From Thalassotalea eurytherma (GTDB lineage: Bacteria; Pseudomonadota; Gammaproteobacteria; Enterobacterales; Alteromonadaceae), in assembly GCF_030161415.1 (NCBI RefSeq), contig NZ_BSSU01000008.1:153951-217950 (forward strand): a stretch of DNA of 64,000 bases. Direction: 5' to 3'. The notes under the pieces are model-generated. The model was given only the letters and a program-made list of their open reading frames with translations. It had not been told where the DNA came from and did not search any database. Made by a program: the position numbers and the translations under genes. This document shows positions 25,015 through 34,708 of the stretch, one piece after another (position 1 is the stretch's first letter; each line of letters starts with the position of its first letter).

Positions 25015-27291
25015 TTACTTCATCGCGTTAATTTGCTCAATTAATTGGTTAACCTGAGGGTTATTTGGCATTAATTGACCTAGCTTTTGAGCATGATAAA
25101 TCGCTGAGTCATATTCTTTGAGCTCAACAAGCAAGATAATCAACCTATACAAATAATCTGGATTACGCTGATGTAGTTTGTAGGCAGCGGCGTAATCTTG
25201 TTTAGCCGCCAATAAGTTTTTATTTTCTTGGTGCAAGACGGCACGGGTATAAAATAAACGAGGGCTTTGATCATTGGCTGCAATTGCTAAGTCAAAATAC
25301 TCAATCGCTTTACCTCTATCTTTTTGGCGAACTTTAGCTAAGGCAAGTTGATAATAAATATCTGACGACTTAGGGTTAACAGCGATAGCATCAAGTAACA
25401 CTTGCTCTGCCTCATGCTCTTTTTGCTGCTGACGATACTTATCGGCTAAATAAATATAGGCCGGCATAAATATCGGCTCAACTTGAATAGACTGTTTAAA
25501 GGCAGCTTCGGCTTTGTCGAATGCCCCCATCATTGCGTAAATCTGGCCAACATTCGTTTGCGCGGTGCCTCTATCTGCTTGATAGTCTTGCGCTGCGATA
25601 TACTCATCAACAGCACGCTGAACTTTTTCACGACGTTCTCCCTTAAAGGTTGGATCAGCCAAATTAGCTGCAAGCGCCCTACCTACTGACATGCGTACAG
25701 CGACATTTTTATGATTTAACACAGGTAACAGCTTTAAGGTTCGATTAATTGGCGTCAATTGCTGTGTCGCTCTCACCGCAGCAATAACTACTAACGGATC
25801 GTCGCTTTTCAATTGATTTCCAATAAAGGTAATTAACTTTTCATTATTTCTCGCACCATTTACACGTGAAATAGCCGATGCTTTAACCATGCTGACTGTG
25901 TCAGGGTTTTCAGCAATTTCCACTAACTTAGGCGTTGCTTGTATATCGCCACCATCCATTTGTGCGAACGTATAAGCAAAGTTTTCATTCGGATTTTGTC
26001 GATACTTCGACAGCGGGAACCAAGCACTGACTTGTTTAGCGTGCTTTATATTGCTGACATCTTCATGACAGTTTTGACATGCATTAGGTACACCTAAATT
26101 CACACTTAAGTCAGGACGAGGGACTTTAAATGAATGATCTCGTCTGTCATCAACACCCATATAGCGAGTTGATGGTAGATGACAATTTACACATTGTGCC
26201 CCTTCTGAACCCACGGCATGGTTTGTGTGCTTAGGCGCATCGTATTTTGGTGCGCTATGACACTGCGTACAGGTGACATTACCTGGTAGCTTTAATTGAG
26301 TAGAATGTGGGTCATGACAGTTGGTACAGGTTACCCCTTCTTTGTACATTTTAGATTGAGTAAATGAACCATAAACATATACTTCATCATAAATTTGGCC
26401 GTCAGGATAATAAAGGTGCGCATCTAACAATGCAGGCAAATAATGATCAAAGTATTCGCCTTCTTCTTTATGGTCGCTGAGTTGTGCACGACGGCTATGA
26501 CATTGTGCACATGTTTCAACTTGATGTGAGCCTTTTGCGCGATCAACAGGTACTAAACGGCCTTCGGCATTTTCAGTAAAAATTGGGTGTTTAGCAGCGA
26601 TAGAGCGACTAAAACCAAAGTGCTTAGCTTCTGTTACTGGGTTTTTAGTCCATTTAAGGTGCTCTTCCGTGCCTTGGTGACATGCAGTACAACTGACATT
26701 AATTGCATCGTAAGTTGACTCATAAGACATTGTCTCTAACTCAAAGCCTTTTTTGAAATTGGTACTATGGCAATCAGCACAGTTTTGATTCCAATTTTGT
26801 CCCATCTGTGTCCAATGAAATTCTTGGCTTGGATCTGAGTTTGGGTATAAATTGTGCCAACGTTGGCCGCCATCTTTTGCAGGTCGTGAATCCCATGCAT
26901 AAGGAATAAATTGGTATTTACCCTTGCCTGCATCAAACATAAACTGTTGCAATGGCTCGTAGCCGAAGGTATGAGTTAATTCTATCTTGATAGGCTTGCT
27001 ATCAACATTAGGCATGTTAACGAAATATTTATTACCTTCTTTATAAAAGTGTACTTCGCCACCTTCTAAATTTATAGAACCTTGAGTAAAGTCACCTAAA
27101 TTGGTTGGTGTATCAATGGTCGCCATCGCATGAAAATGATGAGAATCTTTCCAAGCGTTTGCTTGATTTTCATGGCAATCTATACACGTTAGATCTTTGT
27201 TTTTCTCAGTCGCATCAGCACTAAAGCTAAAACAAGCCAAGGTAAGTAGTGTGGTAACGATCAGTAATTTAATGTGAGTAACTAGGTTCAA
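25015..27291 (-). CDS. eight-heme cytochrome c with HEAT-like and TPR repeats
   Basis: A 758-residue periplasmic multiheme protein. A signal peptide (about 1-27, ending SADA) is followed by eight CxxCH heme sites: CIDCH, CADCH, CTACH, CAQCH, CTNCH, CTQCH, CVNCH and CQNCH, all within the first 420 residues. The middle has HEAT-like helices (NEKLITFIGNQLKSDDPLVV, then KNVAVRMSVGRALA) and the last 250 residues are tetratricopeptide repeats (GAFDKAEAAFKQSIQVEPIF, then NPKSSDIYYQLALAKVRQKD). It probably carries electrons in a respiratory complex, with the repeats binding a partner; donor and acceptor are unknown. The start is a TTG with AAGGAAAG upstream, as no ATG precedes the signal peptide. A GAAAT repeat lies upstream. 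Confidence 0.88.
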   Translation of the reverse strand: MNLVTHIKLLIVTTLLTLACFSFSADATEKNKDLTCIDCHENQANAWKDSHHFHAMATIDTPTNLGDFTQGSINLEGGEVHFYKEGNKYFVNMPNVDSKPIKIELTHTFGYEPLQQFMFDAGKGKYQFIPYAWDSRPAKDGGQRWHNLYPNSDPSQEFHWTQMGQNWNQNCADCHSTNFKKGFELETMSYESTYDAINVSCTACHQGTEEHLKWTKNPVTEAKHFGFSRSIAAKHPIFTENAEGRLVPVDRAKGSHQVETCAQCHSRRAQLSDHKEEGEYFDHYLPALLDAHLYYPDGQIYDEVYVYGSFTQSKMYKEGVTCTNCHDPHSTQLKLPGNVTCTQCHSAPKYDAPKHTNHAVGSEGAQCVNCHLPSTRYMGVDDRRDHSFKVPRPDLSVNLGVPNACQNCHEDVSNIKHAKQVSAWFPLSKYRQNPNENFAYTFAQMDGGDIQATPKLVEIAENPDTVSMVKASAISRVNGARNNEKLITFIGNQLKSDDPLVVIAAVRATQQLTPINRTLKLLPVLNHKNVAVRMSVGRALAANLADPTFKGERREKVQRAVDEYIAAQDYQADRGTAQTNVGQIYAMMGAFDKAEAAFKQSIQVEPIFMPAYIYLADKYRQQQKEHEAEQVLLDAIAVNPKSSDIYYQLALAKVRQKDRGKAIEYFDLAIAANDQSPRLFYTRAVLHQENKNLLAAKQDYAAAYKLHQRNPDYLYRLIILLVELKEYDSAIYHAQKLGQLMPNNPQVNQLIEQINAMK

Positions 27292-27405
27292 CTCGGCTTT
27301 CCTTATATCGCAGAACTTTAAGGCAAGCTTGGTTTTGCTTGCTCAAAATTTACATCTAGTATAAGTATAGTTAGCTAGAACCTATCATATTGCAATCAAA
27401 TGATT

Positions 27406-27450
27406 GAAATGAAATGAAATGAAATGAAATGAAATGAAATGAAATGAAAT
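27406..27450. repeat. GAAAT pentanucleotide repeat, nine copies
   Basis: Nine uninterrupted copies of GAAAT occupy 45 bases. The tract lies ten bases beyond the stop codon of the GGDEF/EAL gene and 115-160 bases upstream of the start of the cytochrome gene, on the upstream side of the latter. Such tracts change length by slippage. Confidence 0.97.
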
Positions 27451-27460
27451 GTACAGGTTG

Positions 27461-29263
27461 TTAAATTTTTTCAGTTTCCAACAGATGATAAAATTTCAGC
27501 CAAATCAGAGGCTTTGATAATAAGTAGCCTTGGTAAAAGTCACAGTTTAGTGCCGACAAATAAGACAGTTGTTGGTGGGTTTCTACGCCTTCGGCAACAA
27601 TCTTTAGTTGATATATTTCGGCAAGCGATAAGATAACGTCAACTAAGTTTTTCTGCTTACCAGGTGTGTCTTGGTTAATCGCATTAACAAAGCTTCGATC
27701 TATTTTCAGGGTATCAACTGGAAAGTTTAATAGTTGGTTGAACGCTGTATAGCCAGTGCCAAAATCATCTAGGGCGAGCTTAAAACCCATCGCTTTGAGT
27801 TCGTTTAACACTTCGACGTTATCTTGCGTACAATTAATAAAACAGGTTTCAGTTATTTCCAATTCAATCATCTCACTTGGTACTTGGTACTTATCAAGCA
27901 GACGCTTAACTTGAGATGGGAATTTACTGTTGGTCAGTTCAAGACCTGAAATATTGATGGCAATAACAAACTTTCTGTCGGGAAAGTCTTTAATAATACA
28001 TGTTAAGTATTTAAATGATTCTTCAATTACCCATAAATCAATTGGCGTAATTAGGTTATTCTCTTCGGCCAGCGGAATATATTTATCGGGACCTACCGAC
28101 TGTAGCAACTTATTTTTGGTTCTGATTAAGACTTCTGCACCAGCAATTCGTGTCGCTTTTTTATCCCAGATAGGCATGAAATGTAACGTAAACTCGTTAT
28201 TACTAATCGCGCCTTTTAGCGCATTAATAATTGCGCTACGTTGGTTGAAATGTTTTGCCAGCTCATCATTAAACAAAACAATTTGATTTTTACCACGCTT
28301 TTTAGCTTCAAACATCGCGTGATCAGCTTCATTGACCAAAGCATTTACGTCTCGACAACGCTCGCTCAATATAGATACGCCAATGCTAGCCTGGGGTGTG
28401 ATTTTAATATTATCTATTAACATAGGTTTGTTAATTTCAGCCAGTAATATATCCGTAAGTACTTCGATGCTTTTTGTCGAACACACACCATCAATAGCAA
28501 TAACAAACTCATCACCTGCAATCCTTGCTGATTCGTATTGGTTAAACGGTAAATCAACATAAGCAGAACGAGATACTTTATTGATTCTCGATGCTATCTC
28601 GATAAGGTATTGGTCACCAACAACATGGCTATGGTTATCATTGATATGCTTAAAGTCATCCATATCAATAAAAATGAGTGCAAGTGCGTTCTGTTGACGA
28701 GCCTGAGTAAACTGTTGACTCAGCCAACGGTTGAAGTGACGGCGATTATGCAGCCCAGTTAAATAATCGTGATTTGCTTCCGATTCAAAGGCGCGTTTAT
28801 GTTGCTCTAAATGATTAGCATACATATAGGCAATAATAATGGTGATTATAATTGGAATCAGAACTCTGACAAGACTTGCGCTGTCAGAAACATAAGTGGC
28901 TGCAAGTAGCCCACAAACAACAAGAATTAAGCTATAGAACGCTGCCTGTTTGAGCTTGAAATTAAAAAAGTAGCTGATAGTTAGTGGGAAAATATATGCA
29001 ACACCGCGCAAACCAATAAAGTAGCATATCGCAATAACAGACGCGCTAATGAAAAATAAGATAGCGTTAGATTGCCATCTTGCTATCGGTTCATCTTTAA
29101 AACGGTTGGCATAGATAATACAGCTAGCTACTAATAACAAACTAGCGTTAATAATCGAGATATATCCAATCACTTTATTATCATAGTAGTAATGATAAAA
29201 AGCATAAAAGAAGAACGGGAAAAACCCGATCAAAGAGTAAATAAATGTTCGATTATATAGCAT
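27461..29263 (-). CDS. membrane GGDEF/EAL protein
   Basis: About 600 residues with five to six N-terminal membrane helices (residues 1-160), a GGDEF domain (about 165-330) and an EAL domain (about 345-595). The GGDEF core reads RIAGDEFVIAIDG, with AGDEF in place of GGDEF. The EAL part has AEVLIR (EVL at the EAL position), DDFGTGYTAFNQLLNFPVDT and IVAEGVETHQQL, so the phosphodiesterase residues are kept. It probably degrades cyclic di-GMP, with the GGDEF domain possibly binding GTP. A TTG-started frame reaches 29281, but the ATG at 29263 is the likelier start. It is alone on its transcript; a pentanucleotide repeat follows its stop. Confidence 0.87.
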   Translation of the reverse strand: MLYNRTFIYSLIGFFPFFFYAFYHYYYDNKVIGYISIINASLLLVASCIIYANRFKDEPIARWQSNAILFFISASVIAICYFIGLRGVAYIFPLTISYFFNFKLKQAAFYSLILVVCGLLAATYVSDSASLVRVLIPIIITIIIAYMYANHLEQHKRAFESEANHDYLTGLHNRRHFNRWLSQQFTQARQQNALALIFIDMDDFKHINDNHSHVVGDQYLIEIASRINKVSRSAYVDLPFNQYESARIAGDEFVIAIDGVCSTKSIEVLTDILLAEINKPMLIDNIKITPQASIGVSILSERCRDVNALVNEADHAMFEAKKRGKNQIVLFNDELAKHFNQRSAIINALKGAISNNEFTLHFMPIWDKKATRIAGAEVLIRTKNKLLQSVGPDKYIPLAEENNLITPIDLWVIEESFKYLTCIIKDFPDRKFVIAINISGLELTNSKFPSQVKRLLDKYQVPSEMIELEITETCFINCTQDNVEVLNELKAMGFKLALDDFGTGYTAFNQLLNFPVDTLKIDRSFVNAINQDTPGKQKNLVDVILSLAEIYQLKIVAEGVETHQQLSYLSALNCDFYQGYLLSKPLIWLKFYHLLETEKI

Positions 29264-29416
29264 CAATAAGACAGAGCCCAAAAGCCTAGTTGTTTATAAA
29301 AGCGCCATATTAACGGGCGTTTTGGTCAATTGCTATAAAATCAAAGCGCATTTACAAAGGTTCTACCTTCGATTAACAATCTAATTAAAAATGAGGTTTT
29401 TTCGATGAGTATCTGA

Positions 29417-29885
29417 CTATTTGACAATGAGTTCCAAGGTTTTAACGTCAAGGCTCAAACGATAATATTTTCGGTTTGATTCCTTTAGTAGCTCTATATA
29501 CTTACCTTTGTTAATGGCGCTATCTATCGCTATCAACTTGCCTTTAAAACGTACTTTAATTGCTTTGTGGGGCGTGTGACTTACAATAATTCTTTTGGCT
29601 TGATAGAACGCTAAAACATTAGCGAATTGAGTAACAGGAATAATTGGCCAATAACAATAGCCACGATACTAAACCGTTTAGTGACACAGACCTTGCTTCA
29701 CAGCCTTGAAACTCTACTGTTGGAAGCACTTTAAGGTTTACTAACGCTTTAGGCACCCTGTTTTGACAAACATGGCGCACATCAAAAAGTATTAGGTTCG
29801 TTTGTGTAAAAAAATAAGGACCGTCATTAACGATAAGTGCTTTTTCTTTGCGTTAGCATTGGGTGTTGCAAACAAAACAAGGTTG
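29417..29885 (-). pseudogene. decayed metallophosphoesterase
   Basis: The 620-base gap between the GGDEF/EAL gene and the pseudouridine synthase gene holds a broken minus-strand gene. Its N-terminal part shows a signal-peptide-like LVLFATPNANA, then after a frameshift ALIVNDGPYFF and HVCQNRVPKAL. The C-terminal part reads RIIVSHTPHKAIKVRFKGKL followed by IAIDSAIN, which matches the GHTP...GxxxAIDsG end of calcineurin-type phosphoesterases, and it ends at a TAG at 29417-29419. The whole metal-binding middle (DxH, GDxxD, GNHE) is missing. The family call rests on the C-terminal block. Confidence 0.6.
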
Positions 29886-29905
29886 TCACGATTTATTTCA
29901 CTGCT

Positions 29906-31567
29906 CTAGAAGTTAGGTTCAACTCTGAACGTTAATACGTCTTTATTTATTGGATGTACAAAGCTTAACGTTTTCGCATGTAAACATAAACGATTTGCTT
30001 TCGTCCCATATAAATCATCACCGACGATTGGCATATTCAAACCTAACCTATGGGCACAATGCATTCTTAGCTGATGCGTACGGCCAGTTTTAGGCTCGAG
30101 TAATAGACGGGAAAACTTGCTTTCATGCTTAATAAGTTGCCACTTGGTTAAGCTTGATTTGCCATGTTCAAAGCATACCCTTTGACGAGGCCTATCATCT
30201 AAGTCTTGTCGTAAAGGCAAGGTAATTTCACCTTGCTCTTCATTTACATGACCTTCAATTAGCGCGACGTAATGCTTGGTCACTTCTCGCGAAATAAATT
30301 GTTGCTGTAAGCCTTTATTCGCTCTTGGTGTTAGGGCTATCACCATCAAACCTGACGTTGACATATCTAAGCGATGAACAATCAAAGGCCCTGTCGCTTC
30401 AGGGTATTGGGTTTTCATGCGAGACAGGACACTATCATTAACAAGTTTTCCAGGGACAGACAGTAAACCTTCTGGCTTATTAATTACGGCAAGGTGTTCA
30501 TCTTCATACAAGACATCAATCGTTTTGTTTTCACCGGTGTTAATTAACAAAGGGTTGTCATCAAGCTGCAAACCAGTGAGCATATGACCAAGCAATGGCC
30601 CACATTTGCTTTGACAGGCAGGGTAATACTTTTGGTGTTGTCTAATTTGTGATTTTGGCGATTGCCCCCACCAGAACTCAGCCATGGTGATAGGCGTCAA
30701 ATCGTGCTTGTAGGCAAATTGCAGTAATTTAGGCGCAGCGCAATCACCGGTGCCAGCAGGCGGAAACTCACCAACACCCGAAAAAATCTCGTTTAAATTA
30801 CGAATCTCGCCTTTTGCATTGAAAAATTGATATTCGTTAAACAGCTGTTTTTGCAATCTATTTGATAGTTTTTTACGTTGTTTTTTTAGTTTAGTAATTT
30901 TCGCTTCGTAGAGTGTTAGTGCGCTATCAGCCTTTTCAATACCTTGTTTTAAGCGTGATTTTAACGCAAGCAATTGCTTTTTTTGTTCAATGCTTTGCCC
31001 ACTTAAACGCTTATCTAGTGCTAGATACTCTTCATTAGAAAGCGTTTGCAAAGCTTTGTTTCTCTCACTTTTCCGATGTTTTTTTAGCAACACCATCGCC
31101 GCTTGCTTTTCGCTAACTTGTTGTTGATAAGCATGCTGTGCGTTGGTTAAATCAGCAGATAACTCACGGTAAAGCGCAGCTGACTCGAGTGCTTTTACTT
31201 GTTCATTAATATCATTAACTACCTTAGATTCTGCAAGGTAAAAGTTTTTATGATCATCAAGATCAAAAGCTTGAGGGACAAATTTAAGTGATGAAGACTG
31301 GGTTTGCTCTTTACCTGAATAAGCAGCAAGAAAGCCAAGTTTCCCGTGCTGATTTTTAACCACTAATACACCGTACATTTTCCCTTCAGGCATTTCACCC
31401 AAGTTACCCATCATCGGTGCATTTTTTCGTAAATAGCTTTGCAATTGCGACGATGCTACTTCAGCAAGTTGATGTGGCTCATAACAGAACGGGTAAGTGA
31501 AACGTTTAGGTAATGTAATGGTTGTTACATCTTGAGAAAATTTTATAAAGTAGTCGCTAATAGGCAT
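29906..31567 (-). CDS. RluA-family RNA pseudouridine synthase with N-terminal extension
   Basis: A 553-residue protein. The C-terminal 210 residues are an RluA-type pseudouridine synthase: YEDEHLAVINKPEGLLSVPG, the catalytic Asp in VHRLDMSTSGLMVIA, KTGRTHQLRMHCAH and GDDLYGT. The N-terminal 340 residues include a long charged coiled coil (about 150-245, rich in Lys, Gln and Leu) and a Cys-containing segment (GTGDCAAPKLLQFAYKHDLT), as in the large RluA relatives of marine gammaproteobacteria. The RNA target is unknown. It is transcribed alone; upstream a 230-base gap separates it from a phosphoribosyltransferase gene. Confidence 0.88.
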   Translation of the reverse strand: MPISDYFIKFSQDVTTITLPKRFTYPFCYEPHQLAEVASSQLQSYLRKNAPMMGNLGEMPEGKMYGVLVVKNQHGKLGFLAAYSGKEQTQSSSLKFVPQAFDLDDHKNFYLAESKVVNDINEQVKALESAALYRELSADLTNAQHAYQQQVSEKQAAMVLLKKHRKSERNKALQTLSNEEYLALDKRLSGQSIEQKKQLLALKSRLKQGIEKADSALTLYEAKITKLKKQRKKLSNRLQKQLFNEYQFFNAKGEIRNLNEIFSGVGEFPPAGTGDCAAPKLLQFAYKHDLTPITMAEFWWGQSPKSQIRQHQKYYPACQSKCGPLLGHMLTGLQLDDNPLLINTGENKTIDVLYEDEHLAVINKPEGLLSVPGKLVNDSVLSRMKTQYPEATGPLIVHRLDMSTSGLMVIALTPRANKGLQQQFISREVTKHYVALIEGHVNEEQGEITLPLRQDLDDRPRQRVCFEHGKSSLTKWQLIKHESKFSRLLLEPKTGRTHQLRMHCAHRLGLNMPIVGDDLYGTKANRLCLHAKTLSFVHPINKDVLTFRVEPNF

Positions 31568-31773
31568 GGGACAAAAGGCAATTAATTGCTAACAACGGTA
31601 CATAGGGTTGAATTAACAATAATAGTACCATTAACGCCATAATTTAGCGGTGTTATTTTAGGAACAAACACCGTTAATTCATGACGTAACTAAAGCTGTT
31701 TTATTATTGTAACAGAATGAACGTAATACTTAATACCCTATCATTACAAAATACATGAGTAAGATTGGTATAT

Positions 31774-31796
31774 AAAAAAGGCGCTAAGCGCCCTTT
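31774..31796 (-). terminator. rho-independent terminator of the phosphoribosyltransferase gene
   Basis: GGCGC-TAA-GCGCC with flanking A/T pairing gives a short stable hairpin directly at the stop codon, followed by six T on the minus strand. Confidence 0.75.
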
Positions 31797-31797
31797 C

Positions 31798-32355
31798 TTA
31801 TTTGAAAAGATGAAGAATATTCTTCAAATCAGACTTGCCGTTGGCAATTTCATCCTGCGTTAAGCCAGACAGCTCGTGAGGAAACACTAACCATTCTTCT
31901 GATTCGTGAACATAATAATCTGGTGCAAAGTCTACTTTAGAGTTTTTAGGTTTATACCAAGGACAAGCAGTTCGCACATCTTTTGGCATATTGTTGCGCA
32001 TTAGCGTTTTAAGTTGCTTAATTAGCGCATCAATTGAACGACCTGAGTCAAAAACATCATCAACAATAAGTAAACCATCGTCTGCATTAGCATTTTCAAC
32101 AATATAATGAAGGCCATGAACCTTAATTTCTTTACTTTGCTGGTTAATACCGTAATACGAAGAAGTGCGCACAGCGATGTGATCTGTTTCTACTTCTTTA
32201 AAGTCGAAATACTCTTGTACTGAAATACCAATAGGTGCACCACCGCGCCAAATACCGACAATAAATTGTGGTCTGAAACCATCTTCATAAACTTGTGCCG
32301 CAACTTTAAAAGAATCTTCTAATAATTCCTGTGCAGTAATATATTTTTTTTCCAT
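31798..32355 (-). CDS. purine-type phosphoribosyltransferase
   Basis: A 185-residue PRTase with the PRPP-binding loop LLIVDDVFDSGRSIDAL (two acidic residues then DSGRS) and the PPi-loop region FIVGIWRGGAPIGISVQEYF. The late WLVFPHEL block recalls xanthine/hypoxanthine-guanine PRTases, so it probably salvages a purine base with PRPP, but the base is not certain. The frame reaches 32370; GGTGA eight bases before the internal ATG at 32355 favours that start (MEKKYITAQELL). It has its own terminator and lies downstream of an M28 peptidase gene. Confidence 0.85.
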   Translation of the reverse strand: MEKKYITAQELLEDSFKVAAQVYEDGFRPQFIVGIWRGGAPIGISVQEYFDFKEVETDHIAVRTSSYYGINQQSKEIKVHGLHYIVENANADDGLLIVDDVFDSGRSIDALIKQLKTLMRNNMPKDVRTACPWYKPKNSKVDFAPDYYVHESEEWLVFPHELSGLTQDEIANGKSDLKNILHLFK

Positions 32356-32429
32356 TAACCCGTTCACCATTGGAGACTAGAATATAACCTGTAATTATAA
32401 ACCTAGAACGTGCCGATTTGTTAGTCAAT

Positions 32430-33404
32430 TCACTGTATTTGTTGATCTAAGTTGTACAACTGGTCAAAAATTGTATGAACTGTCCCAATATAGAAGTTGT
32501 GATTGGTATTTTCAAAGGTATCTTCAGGGGTATGATAGTTTTGATGAACGCCTACACCAAAATATAAGAATGGAATTTTATAACGATAAAATACGCCATG
32601 ATCACTGGCTTTACGCCAGTTAGTTTTCTTTTTTTGCCCTTTAAAACTATGATATGCCCTAGGGCCTTTACGGATAGATATATCATGGGTTTTAGCATAA
32701 TAACCAAGCGCTGATTGCCAGTCATCAACGCCTAAATCGTCAAGTTTATAAGGCAAATAATATAACCGTTTGGTATATTGCGCACCGGCTAACATATCCA
32801 TATTTACATTGAGTATGATATTAGCTAAATCACCTTCAAAATCCTGTGCAAACGCGTTGGCCCCCACTAAGTTTTCTTCTTCCGCGTCAGTAAACAAATA
32901 AATATAACTATGCCTGGTTTGCATCGTCTGCAATGCTTTTGCAATGTGAAGCAAGGCTGCTGTGCCCGAAGCGTTATCATCGGCGCCATAATAAATTTTG
33001 CTTCCTCGCTTACCTAAATGATCAAAATGTGCAGTTAGCACAATGACCTTATCGGTTTCTCCTGCCTTAAATCCTATAACGTTGGTGCCTGCGTAAGTTG
33101 TTAATCCACGTTTATACTCAAAGGCATGTAAGAATTCACCTTTAAAAGCACTAATATCACCATTGGCTAGCTCATTAGCAATAAACTGTTGCGCCTTTAA
33201 ATTACCTTCAGTGCCGTATTTTCGACCTGCAAATGCTTCACTGCTAAGCATTTCAAAATCAGACAGTAACGCGCTGGCATCAATCTTAGATTTAGCTTGG
33301 CTGGCGACACTGGCTTGTGAGCTTGCCAAAAATACGGGACTTGTTGTCGAGCAACCAGTTAAGAGTGCAGTTAAAAGAGAAATAAAGATACAGTATTTAA
33401 ACAT
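32430..33404 (-). CDS. M28-family aminopeptidase, lipoprotein
   Basis: A 324-residue zinc peptidase anchored as a lipoprotein: the signal ends in LLTGC, the lipobox Cys being residue 18. The metal ligands of family M28 are visible: HFDHLGKRG, GADDNASGTAALL, TDAEEENLVGANAF, NVNMDML and a final His in VGVHQNYHTPEDT. It should remove N-terminal residues from peptides at the envelope. Its ATG directly abuts the stop codon of the upstream TPR lipoprotein gene (TAGATG), so the two are co-transcribed and probably translationally coupled. Confidence 0.9.
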   Translation of the reverse strand: MFKYCIFISLLTALLTGCSTTSPVFLASSQASVASQAKSKIDASALLSDFEMLSSEAFAGRKYGTEGNLKAQQFIANELANGDISAFKGEFLHAFEYKRGLTTYAGTNVIGFKAGETDKVIVLTAHFDHLGKRGSKIYYGADDNASGTAALLHIAKALQTMQTRHSYIYLFTDAEEENLVGANAFAQDFEGDLANIILNVNMDMLAGAQYTKRLYYLPYKLDDLGVDDWQSALGYYAKTHDISIRKGPRAYHSFKGQKKKTNWRKASDHGVFYRYKIPFLYFGVGVHQNYHTPEDTFENTNHNFYIGTVHTIFDQLYNLDQQIQ

Positions 33405-34577
33405 CTAGTAACGTAAGCTCGCCGTGTTCAAAAACTCTATTTTTGCATTATATCGCTGTTCGTCATCATCAAAATTAGCATTCATTTTTGCCCGTTTTAG
33501 TGAACGCTTCACTTGCTCTACATCGCCTAACTCAGCATATGCTTTTGCGATACCAAAATAGAATTCATGTTGTTTGTTATCTAATCGAATAGCTTTTTTA
33601 TAGTGTTTTATAGCAGCTAAATGTTCACCATTATAATACGCTTCGTTTGCCAGTAAGGCATGGTAGTATGGGTTACTCAATCGCTTTTGATGCACATAGT
33701 CACGCAACGCTAAGGCTTTTTCAGACTCGCCAGTGGTATCGTGCAAAATAGCTAAATTATCAAGAACTGTTAAATTATTTGAATTGATATCAATCGCATT
33801 TTGATAACTTCTTTGGGCATAAACCGGTAAGTCATTCTGTCTATACAACACACCTAAATTCCCCCACGCCGAGTCGTAAAAGGGATCAATTTCCGTAGCA
33901 GCTTTTAGGTATGCGTAGGCTTTATTCGTATCGCCAATTATCAAGGCATCAGCGCCCTTGTTGGTATAAAACATTGCTACGATGGTATTTTTATCAACAA
34001 ATTGACTTGGAAAAGCTTTCTTTCTCACCGTCGGATCAAAATCGATAGTATATATATTACGACCATAAACTGTTTGTTGTAATGGCGAGTCAGGTTCGAA
34101 AACGACCAGATTTACATGCCCGGTTAACATGTTATAGCTGCCATTTCTTACCCAATACTCTGGTACTTCAACCCGCTGAAAAGCGACAGGTAGATTACTT
34201 GCTTGAGCAAGTGCATAGGAAAGCACAGTTAAAGACATGCAGTTAGCATTTTGGCTATAAAATGTTTGGCTAGCGGTTAAATTAGCTGAGCTGTTGTAAT
34301 TTATTCCCACTTGATCACTTTCAAAAAGAAAGCTCACTAGATGTTTGACTTTATCTTTAGAGGATTTTTCTTTCGATAAGGCTTTTACAAATGCCGCCAT
34401 ATCTTCAGATAGCGCAAAGATTTCTTCTTCGCTTTCAACGCGCACATTATGGTGATAAGGAAATGCATCATCTGCATACGTGGGATCTACAACAACTTGC
34501 GCCTGTTGTTGAGTGCTCTGACAGCCCAACAAAGCTAACATGCTCAGCACAATGAGCAACTGACATTTATAAAACAT
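33405..34577 (-). CDS. TPR lipoprotein with transglutaminase-like N-terminal domain
   Basis: A 390-residue lipoprotein (signal ending LALLGC). Residues about 60-185 resemble a transglutaminase-like or peptidase fold, with NCMSLTVLSYALAQASNLPV (Cys), MLTGHVNLVVF (His) and TIDFDPT (Asp), a plausible catalytic triad. The second half has four to five tetratricopeptide repeats (AYAYLKAATEIDPFYDSAWG, then EKALALRDYVHQKR). The combination is common in gammaproteobacteria, where its role is not established. A GTG at 34583 is in frame, but GGCGGTGA is positioned for the ATG at 34577. It is followed without a gap by the M28 peptidase gene. Confidence 0.8.
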   Translation of the reverse strand: MFYKCQLLIVLSMLALLGCQSTQQQAQVVVDPTYADDAFPYHHNVRVESEEEIFALSEDMAAFVKALSKEKSSKDKVKHLVSFLFESDQVGINYNSSANLTASQTFYSQNANCMSLTVLSYALAQASNLPVAFQRVEVPEYWVRNGSYNMLTGHVNLVVFEPDSPLQQTVYGRNIYTIDFDPTVRKKAFPSQFVDKNTIVAMFYTNKGADALIIGDTNKAYAYLKAATEIDPFYDSAWGNLGVLYRQNDLPVYAQRSYQNAIDINSNNLTVLDNLAILHDTTGESEKALALRDYVHQKRLSNPYYHALLANEAYYNGEHLAAIKHYKKAIRLDNKQHEFYFGIAKAYAELGDVEQVKRSLKRAKMNANFDDDEQRYNAKIEFLNTASLRY

Positions 34578-34708
34578 AGTCACCGCCTTTTTTACCTACC
34601 TACTTTAAAGTGTAGGCAAATTTTTAACGGGCTGCATTTATGACGTTCAGTTATTCATAAATGTTTACACTTTAACTAATGGCAACATAAACTATTAGCT
34701 GCTTTGAA

